This document shows, piece after piece, positions 26,579-38,513 of a stretch of DNA of 64,000 bases. Both the position numbers and the translations under genes were made by a program. This stretch comes from Polytrichum commune (Eukaryota > Streptophyta > Polytrichopsida > Polytrichales > Polytrichaceae): contig OX485808.1 of the NCBI GenBank assembly GCA_950295325.1, positions 42,120,527 through 42,184,526 on the forward strand, written 5' to 3'. The first letter of the stretch is position 1, and every line of letters starts with the position of its first letter. A model generated the notes under the pieces. That model was not told the DNA's origin. It worked only from the letters and a program-made list of their open reading frames with translations, and made no database searches.

Positions 26579-26639
26579 ATTCAAAGTGCTTTAGACATTG
26601 GGAATCAAAGATTGAAGGCAACGAGAGTTTTTTGTAGCA

Positions 26640-27120
26640 TCAGGTTCTCAAAGTTCTTGCCTCCATAGTGTGAAGTCCAAACACCTTGAGCTCCTCCATG
26701 GTGAATTCCATTATAATGCATCATCTCCACAAAATCCCCAACAATTCTCAAAATCCTTACACCCTAAACCTTAACCTCTGAACAAGGAGTTCAGCAACAA
26801 AGCATCAGCTCCACAAAAAATCAACAACCCTCAAAATCCCTCTGCCCCAAACCCTACACCCTCAATAATAGATTTGATATTCATGCATCAACTCCACAAG
26901 ATTCTTGCCTCCCACAACAGAGTTTGAAGCCCAACAGATCCTCCGAGGCCTTAAGCATCAGCTCCACACAAATCCCACAATCCTCAAAATCCTTTTGCCC
27001 AAAACTACAACCTCTCAATGATGAAATCAACTACAGTGCACCAATTCCTAAGAATTCTCACACAAAAGTACTTCTGCCAATTCTCACTCCTCAAGAGTTC
27101 GAAATATTCTCAGACACTGT
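26640..27120. repeat. Degenerate minisatellite, about 115-bp period
   Basis: The phrase 'catca(g/t)ctccacaaaat' followed by 'caa..ctcaaaatcc' recurs about four times (near 26,722, 26,802, 26,887 and 26,955) with heavy divergence. No protein is supported despite short open frames. Confidence 0.5.
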
Positions 27121-28850
27121 GAGCCCAAGAACCTAGACTCAGCAATTTATTGAGCCCTTCAACTCGGACTCTTTAGCTCCACAATTTGGTTCTCCAAGAA
27201 TTAACAGTGACCTAAATTCCTTAAACCCTTAACGTTTCATCCATCATCCATCATCCATGACACTATTTGTACACTTCTTGATAAAAAGTGTCATGAAAAA
27301 AGTTACCATAATGACATTTTATACTTTAATACGATATGACACAAAGTATCATATTTAGTGTAGTTACTCTGTGACATGCGTAGAGAGTTTCAAGGCCAAA
27401 GCATGCGAGAGACAATTATTCTTCATTAAAATTTCCACTAGAACCCACGGATTGTTTGTCTCCGCTCCACGTTTTGCACCAATAGGAGGGAAGATTGTTC
27501 ATGCCAAATCGACTGTACAACTACAACTTACAGAAGTGCACTAAATATTGTAGCGAGTGTCACCGATTCTACTTGTCTTGATCAAAAAGTAAGTTAGTGT
27601 GTTTGGAGGAGCATTGGCCGTATAAATTGCAAATTGCCCCTGTAGTGTCACTAGCACTATTTGTAAACCTAACATTATTTATCATTCCTTGTAGTTTTTC
27701 AGGGCATTATGGATTTACAAATTGTTGCACTTTTTGGTCACTTGCTTATGAATGTTCATCCCAATTTCACTCATCCATGACAAAATTTGACTCCGAAAGT
27801 GTTAGGATGCAGAATCTACCAAACTGAAAATAAGTTGGGATGGCAAAACTTGTAATCTCATTCACAAGAAGTGTCATTAGAAAAATTACCACATAAAACA
27901 TTAAATACCATATGACAATAAATACAAATATTTAGGGCTAGTTCACACGGGGTCCCAAGTCCCAACATGGAGGCAAAGTCCGAACTTTTCAACCTCAAGA
28001 AACTATTAAATATGGTTAACTATCATTGAAGTCAAATTATGAGCCCAAAATGGTCGCTCATATTTGTTTTATGCTGAGAATTTACTTGAAGTTGCATTTG
28101 ACGTCGTTATTGAAACAACAAAAAGTATTAAAAAGAGTGAGGTTTGGTGTGGAGTTATGTTTTAGGCCTTAGGCTTATTTAGTGTGGTTAATTAGAGGGT
28201 TAGTGGCATTGAGGGTTGGTTTTGGCTAAGTGAGTTGGTGTTTGCTTAAGCAAGGGGAAACTGAAGTATGTGAGCATAGCTCAGAGAGCGGAGAGCGGAG
28301 AGTGGAGATTGGAGAGCGGAGATTTTCAAATTTGTTGGGTAATTATAGGAGAAGTCGTGCCTATTTCCGTGGATTTTAGTGATAGTTTGTCTTCAATTTG
28401 TCGGAAAGGCACCCCATTCCCGTGTAAATAAGAACCGAACTTTGTTCGGTGAACCAACCGAACCTATAGGCGTGGAAGATAGTGTTTGTTATCAAACATC
28501 TTATAGTCTAGGTTTCGAATACGTTTATATTAAATTAGGGCTTACGTCATCAATTGAAGCTTAACACAAACATTAAAGCGGTATGGAATGTGGCCAAGAG
28601 TTAAAGTTGAACACAAACATTCAAACCATTCAAAGTCACTCACAACCTTACCATCTCTCAAGTACAACTAAAGAAGACAACCTTCAAAGTATACTCAACC
28701 TGTCCACCCGAACCTATCTAGAGAATTGAAATCAAACACTAACGAACTTCAATGAGGGATTGAATAAGGTTTGCAAAAGCCACATAAAAATTCAAGAAAT
28801 AAACTTATAAAGTAAAATCAATACAAACAAAATGGAGGTCCGAGGCGTAG
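27121..28850. other. Gene-poor sequence downstream of gene B
   Basis: It holds a remnant of the TTTAGTGT MITE family (27,328-27,368) and a 'gagagcgga' short tandem run (28,288-28,325). No supported gene. Since gene B ends at 28,851 on the minus strand, the part near 28.6-28.85 kb is presumably its 3' untranslated or flanking region. No clear element terminus was found here. Confidence 0.35.
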
Positions 28851-31148
28851 TCAAGAACTAGGACTACCATGTCTATCACTATCCTCGTCCTCCTCCGCCT
28901 CTACGTCTAAATACTCCTCTACTAGTTTGTTGAAAGGTCGGATGCGACTGGGAGGTGGAGACGGAGCTTCCGCCAAAAGATTGGCAAGCCCGGCCGCATA
29001 GCAAGGGAGCTCAAATGTCTTGGAAGGACTCGAACTCATACATGCGTTCTCCCTTGGCGCTCTGAACCAAAAAGCAATAAGATTAGAAACAAGATGACAC
29101 ACGAAGATGGGAAAATCACTAGAAGGCAAACATGACAAAACATAGAAAGAAAACTTACGCACAAAGAAAACCGAATGCTCGTTTGGTCATCTTCTTAGGC
29201 GGATCAAACATAGAGGTGGACGGTGGGGCATTTGAGCGGGAGGGTTGCGAAGGTTGGTTTTCACGCATGGGGAGTAGGATTGCATTGAAAATCACTGGGT
29301 CACTCTCAAGGGCCACAATATGCCGCTCAATGGAGCGGCACGCTGTAATTGAACCACCTACACCACAATGCTAGTCCATAACAATATCATTCTTATCTGT
29401 GAGAGTAGCAAAAAGGATAGAGAAGAAAACTTGATGCTTCTCGCGAGCACCTCTCAAGGGTATCCCATCACTGCGCATCGTCTGGCTCTTCTCATCGGTG
29501 AAAACATTCAACCATCCATCTCACTGGAGGTAGTAACCATACTCCTTGGCGGCCTCCGGTCACACTTTCAGAACGGAGTTAACACGAACAAGAACCTTGA
29601 TACTGAATTTACGAGTCTGAAAAAATGAAAACGATTCCATAAGAATCGGAAGAAGTGAAATAAAAATAAATAAATAAAAAAGGACTAGGAGAGGGATAGT
29701 TGCATACCACTCCAGAGGGGTCCACCGGAGATTGGAGGTCCAAATCAGCCATACCGAACCAATCTTCGGCGACGTAGAAGTCGTAAGTGTGAGCCCAATC
29801 GAAAATAAGCCTAGAAACACTTGCACTCGCACAATGGACAATAACAAGGACGCCATGATCATAGAGGTTAGATTTTGCAAAAGCAAAAAGACAGTCATAG
29901 TAAGAGTTATGAAGCTTGTTCCAATCAAGAACATCCGTGAAGATGTTGGGCACCGGCAAATTTTCGGGAATGTCCGCGAAGAGTAAATCCAGTCCCTTGT
30001 GATGTGTAGAGGAGGTGTTCACACGGGAACGACCTTCCCCGGCCTGCAATGAAAAATCCATGAGAAAAAATGAAGAAGGAAAAAAAAAACGCAAACCAAA
30101 TGGAAAGGAGTTTGATGAATGCCAATAAAAAAATATACAAACCTTGGCAATGAACTCTTGGATGCGCGTATATGCCGGGAGGGGACCTCCTGCAAGGTCG
30201 CAATCGAGCATGAGTTGTACCATGTCCACATTTTCGATGAGGGAAAGAGTGGTAGGTGAATCCGAAGAGGTGGCACTCGTATCCAAGAGGGCGGCCTTCC
30301 TCTTGCGAGGCAAGGAGAGAAGAGAAGTGCCACTGTGAGAAGGAGTAGCAACAGTTGGTGGCCGACATGCGGAGGGAGTGATAGAGGGGGCAGCTGATGG
30401 AGCAACGGAGGGAGTGCTAGGTGGACTCTGTATTAAGGTGGGTGGCTGAACGGGGGTCTTTGAGGTGGACCGAGTTAATTGAGTGCCGGTATTCTTACCT
30501 CTGCCCTTTGCCTTGGGTGCCTTGGGCGGTGGAGGAGGAAGCTCAACGATGTCGGGCTCCTCATCCGGGACAATGTTCACCTCAGGAGCACTACGCACAA
30601 GGCTAGTAAGAAGAGGTTTTTCTTCCGCAAGCACAAATCCTCCAGAACAATCCAAGTACCATCCCCCAGCTTGCAAGTGAGACTGCGGAAACTTGGCAAC
30701 TTGATTGGGCATAAAAACACAAAGATCGGAGTTGACATCGACCCAATGTAAAAAGAAAGTTGGCAAGCACGAAGAAGGCAATGCATTCTTCACAACGAGC
30801 TCACGGTGAATGAACCTGAAAAATGAAGAACATGAGAAACAAAGACGGTGGGGAAAAGGAAATGAAACAAAAACAACATGTACTCAAAGAAAACTCAGAA
30901 TATTACCGGTAAGCGACGCGTTTGATTGATATGGGGCCGTCCCTAAAATCCATGAGATCAAGGCCTTTGACAAATTTTAGATCTCCCTTATCGTCAAAAT
31001 AAACCAAAAATGCCTTGTCCCAAAGAATCAGCCTCCAATGCTCAATATAATCTCCCGGTTGAAAAATATCTTCCGTCGAACTCCAATCGATTTCCACGGA
31101 ACACACATTCTCAAATGAAGCAATCTCAGCCTCAACCCCCTTCTCCAA
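28851..31148 (-). pseudogene. Gene B exons with beta-class DNA methyltransferase-like region
   Basis: Five exons. The first two carry 'YIEHWRLILWDKAFLVYF' and a Pro/Ser/Thr-rich linker with a basic patch (PRKRKAA). Exon 30043-29708 has 'GLDLLFADIPENLPV' where beta-class amino-methyltransferases have DLxxxDPPY, then 'LYDHGVLVIVHC' like the following strand. Exon 29616-29159 has 'REKHQVFFSILFATLTDKND', then 'IVMD*HCGVGGSITACRSIE' and 'IVALESD', matching motif I (DxFxGxGS...) and the acidic cofactor residue, in the permuted IV-to-I order of the beta class. In-frame stops fall after 'NSVLKV' and 'YGYYLQ' (both TGA) and at 29,371-29,373 (TAG) inside motif I. The tail is acidic. The motif IV change (DPPY to DIPE) suggests loss of catalysis even before the stops. 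Confidence 0.6.
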
Positions 31149-31253
31149 CTATGACAGAAAAGGAAAATAGTAAGAAAAGAACAACTCAATAACCTACAAA
31201 CATGAACTTAGACTCTAGACACACAAAAAAAAACCTTAGACATGACAAATAGA

Positions 31254-33395
31254 CCGAGAGGGTGTCCCACTCATACCGAGAGGGTGTCCCAGTCAAACAT
31301 TCTATATTTCCAAACAAGAAATAAACATATTAGCTGAATAACCTGATATCAGATTCTAGTGACGAGCCAAATAAATCCACATATGAGCACCACATATTAG
31401 CACCACATATTAGCATCACTTATGCACATTAGAAAACTGGACCGGGAAATCAGACCATATTTTCAAGTTCTCACCCAAAATGACCACAGTGACAAATTCT
31501 CAAAATCTGAAATTCCCTTATTAGCTAAATAAGCACAAATCAGATTCTAGTCTTGAGCCTCAAAACATACATTTCTCCACCCTCTCGGAACCGAGAGGGT
31601 GTCCCGGTCCTACTATAATGACCATTTTCTCAAATTTTGAAAATCAGAATTACCTATATGGGCTAAATAAGCACAAACAGATTGTAGTCATGAGCCATTA
31701 ATTTCCACATCTCTCCACCCTCTCGGAACCGAGAGGGTGTCCCAGTCTAACTACCTAACCATATTTTGAACTTTTCAAAATGAACACTACCTAAATGGGC
31801 CCATTATCTATATGACCATAACTTTTGAAAATCAGAATTACCTATATGAACTCAATATCCACGTATCAGATTCTAGTCTTGAGAACCCAAATTCCACATC
31901 TAGGCACCCACTAATACCAAAATGACCTTAGTATCAAAACTTGAAATTCCCTTATTGGCTCAAGAAGCACAAATCAGATTCTAGTATTGAGCCTCAAATA
32001 TATACATTTATCCACCCGGTCGGAACCGAGAGGGTGTCCCGTCCTACTAGACTGACCATATTTTAAAGTTTTGAAAACCAAAAATACCTATATTGGCTTC
32101 ATAACCACATATCAGATTCCAGTCATGAGAACCCCAAATCCAAATTTCGGAAAACACTAAAATAAAAAATAACCATATTTTCGAGTTCTGAAAATAAGAA
32201 TTACCTATATTGGCTCAATATGCACAAGTCAGATTCTACTCTCGAGCCTAAGATTTCCACATTTCTCAACCCTCTCGGAACCGAGAGGGTGTCCCTGTCC
32301 TACTATTTTCACCATATTTTGAACTTTTGAAAATCAGAATTACATATATTGGCTAAATAATCACCAACCAGATTCTAATCATGAGCCATTAATTTCCACA
32401 CCTCTCCACCCTCTCGGAACCGAGAGGGTGTCCCTGTCTAACTATCCTAACCACAATTTCAACTTTGGAAAATCAAAACTACCTATATGGGCCCATTTTC
32501 CACAAATCAGATTTTAGTCATGAGCACAAAATTTCCACATTTGTCCACCCTCTCGAAACCGAGAGGGTGTCCCTGTCCTACTATAATGACCATATTTTAA
32601 ACATTTAAAAATCAAAACTACCTATATGGGCCAATTATCCACAAATCAGATTCTAGTGAATGGCCTCAAATTTCCACATTTCTCCACCCTCTCGGAAACG
32701 AGAGGGTGTCCCAGTCTAACTATCCGAACCATATTTTCAACTTTTGAAAATCTAAACTACCTATATGGTCCCATTATCCACAAATCAGATTCTAGTCATG
32801 AGCCTAAAATTTCCACATTTGTCCACCCTCTCGGAACCGAGAGGGTGTCCCTGTCCTACAATTTTCACCATATTTTCATCTTTTAAAAACCAGAATTACC
32901 TATATTGGCTAAATAAGCACAAACCAGATTTTAGTCATGAGCCATTAATTTCCGAGAGGGTGTCCCAGTCTAACTAACCTAACCATATTTTGAACTTGTA
33001 AAAATTAGAACTACCTATATGGGCCCATTATCCAAAAATCAGATTCTAGACATGAGCCTAATATGTCCATATTTCTCCACCCTCTCGGAACCGAGAGGGT
33101 GTCCCAGAATAACTAACCTAACCATATTTTGAACTTTTGAAAATCAAAACTACCTATATGGGCCCATTATCCACAAGTCAGAATCTATTCTTGAGCTTGA
33201 TATTTCCACATTTCTCTACCCTCTCGGAACCGAGAGGGTGTCCTAGTCCTTCTACAATGACCATGTTTTCAACTTTTGAAAATCTAAAGTACCTATATTG
33301 GCTCAATATCCACATTTCAGATTATAGTCTTGAGCCTAAGATATCCACATTTCTCCACCCTCTCGGAACCGAGAGGGTGTCCTAGTCCTTGGTAT
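31254..33395. repeat. Palindrome array 1 (outer family), inside a gene B intron
   Basis: About 13 tandem units of roughly 139 bp fill most of the 2.3-kb intron 31,149-33,439. Each unit has the 24-bp palindrome CACCCTCTCGG-AA-reverse complement followed by 'tccc', then an AT-rich arm with 'cagattctag' and 'gaaaatca.aactacctatat'. Good copies start near 31,578, 31,718, 32,270, 32,409, 32,823, 33,080 and 33,357. Some have arm mutations (32,011, 32,547, 32,686) and some are half copies (31,254, 32,952). Confidence 0.9.
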
Positions 33396-33439
33396 GAAGA
33401 TTTCAAATAATAGAAAGAGGAAAAAAACAAGAGTTGCAC

Positions 33440-35113
33440 CTGCGCCCAGAAAGAAGCTTTGTTGAGCCAGTTTTCGAGGACTTTCTCCCTTAGAGGGAGA
33501 GACGACGGAAATCTATTATTTTCCTTGACATCGGCAGGAGAGTTCCACCAACGAAGCCACTTGGCCTTGAAATGGGCATCCACATGTGCGGTAGCCACCT
33601 TTTGAAGTTTTTCGATTGTCATATCAGGGACGAGGAAGGTGGAGAAATGACGGTCAATCTGCAACATAGATATGAAGTAAGAATAGAGATAAGTAAGAAA
33701 GAGATATCAAGCACGACATGATGTAAATGAGAATGAAAGAATAAATGAAAACACAAGGATAAGAGAGACACCTCGTTGAAGAAATCATCCCCGTTGTCCT
33801 TGTGGGCAACGGAAATGAACTTCTCAAAGTTTCGAGAACGAATGCTTTTGATCAACCTATCCTGGGCTTTTGACATAATATCCCAAATTTCTGTCGAAGA
33901 TCGGAGAGCCTCGGGAGTGGCCTCACGGTATAACCTCGCAGCCGTATCAGCCGCGTTGGATATCTCTCTCTGAAACAAACACAAAGAAGGATAAGGAACG
34001 CACATAAACATGGGAGAAGGAAAGTCAAGGAAAATTTAAACAAACTTTACCTTGTATAAGAATTTGACGAAGACATCTAATGTCAGGGGATACCAAGTAG
34101 GAGTCTTCTCCATCTTGGACTCACACATCTTGTAGTCCGAAACGGAAAGGAGGTCTTTGAACTCCTCTAGCCTCATCTTTCCAAACGTGCGAATGCGAAG
34201 TAACTTGGCGGAGAGGTTATCCTTAACATGGTCATGCTCCGTGGACCTATAACAAACAAAATGTTAGAGGGAAAAATGAGAACAAACAAAAGAGAATATC
34301 AGCAACATTAAATGTTGAACTCACCAGTTGATGTCATTCATAGCATTAAGGAAGAGGGCGGTGCAATTTCTTGGATCCACCAAAATACAATCAGCCCATA
34401 TATGCCAATCTTTGTCCAAAGGGTGATGCTTGTTGATGTGCCTCCACCAAGCTGTCAACCAATGGTTCCCCTCCCACACGTAGAACATTTTGCCAACAAA
34501 GTTAGCAAGGTCGGGGTCTCTTTCGAGAATGGCATCAAACTCTGCATTGGCCTCTTGCCATAATGGACTCCAGGAGGACTTGACGTCATCGGAGACATGA
34601 AGGACCTCATCGAGGTTGTTATATAGAGAGACGTACAAAGCGCGGTCACCATCACGGTATCCCATGACGAACTCATTCTCCAAACGAGAAACATCAACGT
34701 CGTTGATTGGCCGAACAAGAGGAAGACTCCGCAAGCGACACAATGGAATAGAGAAACGAGACTTCCCAAGAGGCTTGAATCGCACCCGCTGAATCACGGT
34801 GTTAGAGTCTTGCTTCTGCGATCTCCGAACCTTGAGCTTGGCTTCATCTGGATTCTCCTCATCAAGAGGTCGAATGCAGTCGGAAACAAGTGGAACATCA
34901 ATCTACAAGAGAAGAGGAGGGAAGCATCAGAAAAAAACTATAAGACGAAACAAACAAGAAGCAGAGGCAAACAAAAATACAACAGAATTTCAACGAATCA
35001 AACACCTCTCCCTGTGAGATGTCATCCAGTGCCCTATGGCAATCTTCACGAGGCGACAATAGAATATGCCCATCCGCCATGTATTGGACACGCGCCACAG
35101 TAAGGGCCAAAGC
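33440..35113 (-). pseudogene. Gene B exons with ParB-like region
   Basis: Five exons (35113-35006, 34902-34325, 34246-34051, 33969-33772, 33658-33440) encode about 433 residues. After an N-terminal segment (ALALTVARVQYMADGH) comes 'SIPLCRLRSLPLVRPIND', matching the usual start of ParB-like domains. About 90 residues later comes 'FYVWEGNHWLTAWW', which resembles the (D/E)GNHR..A signature of ParB/sulfiredoxin-fold proteins, with the Arg replaced by Trp. The remainder is helical and unassigned (Trp-rich near KAKWLRWWNSPAD). No stop interrupts this part. It is an assignment by motif only; a profile search against ParB/Srx families would decide it. Confidence 0.5.
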
Positions 35114-35289
35114 CTGCGATGCATGTATGCACAAAATACATCGAGATGATGCCCCAGTCCTTTTAGAAATGCACCCTTTAACCTTATACAACGCACTCCA
35201 TACACATACAAATAATCCATACACTCCAAACTTAGCCTATTGAATCCGAAAATCTGAAATAAGAATAGAGTGAAGAGCCCATATAAACA

Positions 35290-36839
35290 CCATTTCTCCA
35301 CCATCTCGGAACCGATAGGGTGTCCTGTCCTACTAAAGTAACCTTAAACCACATATATGATTCTTGTGATGAGCCTAGAAATCCACAATTCTCCAGCCTC
35401 TCGGAACCGAGAGGGTGACCTAGTCTAACAAACCAGACCATATTTTCAACTTTCGGAAATCAAAAATACCTTTAAAGGCTATATAACCACATATAAGATT
35501 CTAGTGTTGGGCCTCAAATTTCCACATTTCTCCCCCTCTAGGAACCGAGAGGGTGACCATGTCCTACTATAATGACAATAGTCTGAACTAATGAAAATCA
35601 AAACTACCTATATTGGCGCATTATCCACATTTCAGATTCTAGCCATGAGCCTAAAAAGTCCACATTTCTCCACCCTCTCGGAACCGAGAGGGTGTCTCCT
35701 TCCTACTATAATGACCATATTTTGACCATATAAAAATCAATACATCCTATATTGGCCCATTATCCAAAAATCAGATTCTATTCATGAGCCTAAAATTTCC
35801 ACATTTCACCACCCTCTCGGAACCGAGAGGGTGTCCCAGTCTAACTACCCTTACCATATATTCAACTTTTGAAAATCAAAACTACCTATATGGGCCCATT
35901 ATCCACAAATCAGATTCTAGCCATGAGCCTAAAAAGTCCACATTTCTCCACCCTCTCGGAACCGAGAGGTGTCCCCTTCCTACTATAATGACCATATATT
36001 GACCATATGAAAATAAATACATCCTATATTGGCCCAATATCCACAAATCACATTCTAGTCATGAGCCTAAAAATTCCACATTTCACCACCCTCTCGGAAC
36101 GGAGAGGGTGTCCCAGTCTAACTAACCTTACCATATATTGACCATATGAAAATCAAAACTACCTATATGGGCCCTTAATCCACATTTCAGATTCTAGTCA
36201 TGAGCCTCCAAAATCCACATTTCTCCACCCTCTTGGTACCGAGAGGGTGTCCCTGTCCTATTATAATGACCATGTTTTAAACATTTAAAATTCAAAACTA
36301 CCTATATGGGCCCATTATCCACAAATCAGATTCTAGTGAAGGGCCTCAAATTTCCACATTTCTCCACCCTCTTGGAACCGAGAGGTGTCCCCTTCCTACT
36401 ATAATGACCATATATTGACAATATGAAAATAAATACATCCTATATTGGCCCAATATCCACAAATCAGATTCTAGTCATGAGCCTAAAATTTCCACATTTC
36501 TCCACCCTCTCGGAACCGAGAGGGTGTCCCAGTCTAACTATCCTAACCATATTTTCAACTTTTGAAAATCAAAACTACCTATATAGGCCCGTTATCCACA
36601 AATCAGATTCTAGTGAAGGGCCTCAAATTTCCACATTTCTCCACCCTCTCGGAACCGAGAGGGTGTCTCTGTCCTCCTATACTGACCATATTTTGACATT
36701 ATGAAAATCAAAACTACCTATATGGGCCCGTTATCCACATTTCAGATTCTAGTCATGAGCCTCCAAAGTCCACATTTCTCCACCCTCTCGGAACCGAGAG
36801 GGTGTCCCAGTCTAACTATCCTAACCATATTTTCAACTT
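35290..36839. repeat. Palindrome array 2 (outer family), left of the inserted element
   Basis: About 11 units of the same 139-bp repeat. It is cut off abruptly at 36,839 in the middle of a unit ('attttcaactt'), where the TIR of the 17.2-kb element begins. The interrupted unit resumes at 54,034. Confidence 0.9.
36836..36839. repeat. Left target-site duplication ACTT
   Basis: The four bases before the left TIR equal the four bases after the right TIR (54,034-54,037). Removing one copy and the element restores the consensus 'ttttcaacttttgaaa' of the 139-bp repeat exactly. Confidence 0.75.
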
Positions 36840-36862
36840 AACACTATATTCGTTAAATTGAG
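36840..36862. repeat. Left terminal inverted repeat of the 17.2-kb element
   Basis: Begins AACACTATATTCG and continues TTAAATTGAG. It is the inverted counterpart of 54,011-54,033. Confidence 0.8.
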
Positions 36863-37019
36863 GCTTTTTGGGCATTTTGAGACATTCATAGAAATAAGAA
36901 CAAGGATAAATGGAACACATATTGGTGAAAGTTGTAAGATGCGAACACTTTGAAGCGGGTGTTTAGACCAAGAACCCCATTAATAACTCATATTTGTGAT
37001 GGTATAGGGTGGGCAATCG

Positions 37020-37390
37020 AAACCTTAGACCAAATTGAAGGGGACATCTTAAAACATTCATATTAATGCACACAAAATATGAGAGCTTGTATGAATATGG
37101 TTTAGGTAGGGCAATCCAAACCATAGATCTTATTGAAGGGAAAATCTTGAAACATTCATATTAATGCACACAAAATATGAGAGCTTGTATGAATATGGTT
37201 TAGGTAGGGCAATCCAAACCATAGATCTTATTGAAGGGAAAATCTTGAAACATTCATATTAATGCACACAAAATATGAGAGCTTGTAATGTATGGTTTAG
37301 GTAGGGCACTCCAAACCATAGATCTTATTGAAGGGGAAATCTTAAAACATTCATATTAATGCACACAATAAGGCACTCCAAACCTTAGAC
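37020..37390. repeat. 98-bp tandem repeat near the left end of the element
   Basis: About 3.5 copies. 'GAGAGCTTGTA' starts at 37,081, 37,179 and 37,277, and each copy contains 'taatgcacaca' and 'ggtttaggtagggca'. Subterminal tandem repeats are common transposase-binding regions in TIR elements (inference). There is no equivalent at the right end. Confidence 0.8.
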
Positions 37391-37547
37391 CATATTGAAG
37401 GCAAAATCATGTGACACTTATATTATTAAAAAAAAAACATACAAAGTATGGCACGTAAAATTCATAGCATGCTAACACCACACATCCATTGGATAGTGCG
37501 ACCCAAAATCATATTGCTATGGTCCAAAACCCTACGCCTACTATGGC

Positions 37548-38352
37548 CTATCTAGCCTCGGAGACTGCCTCTATCTCTTTTGCCTTTTTTTCTTTTGCCT
37601 CTTTTGTTTTTGCTTCTTTTTCTTTTGCTGCGGCTTCTTTTGCTCGCATTGCTTCAACATTCCTGAAAATCTCCGCCCCGCGACTATAGCCATTTTTGGG
37701 TTGACCGCCCTCTATAACACATTTTGGATTCCGTCGGCCGCCCGAATTATACGACGAAGAATTCGAATACGATGAAGTGGACTGTCTTGCATTTCTGGTC
37801 ATGGAGTAGAAACGCTCCAACTCGACGGACACACTAGACCGCATAGGTTTACGGGTGGGAGCAACCTGCAACGCGTGAATGTAAGAACACATGTGTTAGT
37901 TTAGGGAGGAAGACCCAAACGTGTCACACGTTCATTTTTTAAGTGCTGGATGATTGTAATGCGCGGATAACCATGTTTAGGGGGGGGGGGGGGTTCACCT
38001 TGTCACCGGGGGCGTTCCCGTCGGAGTCGGCGAGGAGGGGCAATGCGTCCCGCAAAGGAATAGGAAGGGTTCCACTCTTCGTTGGCCGAGCGTCCATCCG
38101 CAGCCGCCGTTGAGGTGTACTATTGCCGCCGGGCGGAGAGGGGGATGTCCGGACGCATTTGCGATTTATGCCCTTGAGCGGCGACGGGGACGGAGAATGC
38201 CGGAAGATTTGCTTGGGTGGGGGGCTATCGACGACGCCGGCGTCAAGAGGCTCCTTGGAGTAGTCAATGGTCGACACGGCGTCGTAGACGGTCTCGTAGA
38301 AGAAGCTCCCCAAGTCTGACTCACTGACGATGTCAATCGAGGGCTCCAAACG
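37548..38352 (-). CDS. Exons D: probable 3' part of the FCP1-like gene
   Basis: Two exons, 38352-37999 and 37865-37548, joined in phase 0 through a GTGAAC donor and a TTGCAG acceptor. They end in a stop at 37,548-37,550 after a Lys/Glu/Ala-rich helix (AKEKEAKTKEAKEKKAKE). The first exon has a strong polypyrimidine tract and CAG acceptor but no start codon nearby. It needs an upstream exon, and the only candidate within 160 bp is the FCP1-like exon ending at 38,514. The text is acidic, then Ser/Pro-rich. No domain is recognised. It could also be an independent gene whose first exon is missed. The intron donor side contains a poly-G run (37,980-37,993). Confidence 0.45.
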
Positions 38353-38513
38353 CTGGCGCAAAAAAGGAAACGAAACAAAACCCAAGGGAGGAGGGTTTGA
38401 TAGAGCGCGTGAAAATCAAGATACATATGAAGCATATATTACACAAAATGAAAGGGCGCGCGCGCACCCACACACATACATACATACATACACATACAAA
38501 CACACGTAGTGTG

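Noticed and set aside
29159-29616. Nuclear RNA editing or stop recoding to rescue gene B
   Set aside because: U-to-C editing is known in bryophyte organelles, not for nuclear messages. C-to-T decay of a silenced element explains the stops more simply.
30144-30786. Plus-strand frames opposite gene B exon 9
   Set aside because: They mirror the Pro/Ser-rich minus-strand exon, which has matched splice sites on both sides.
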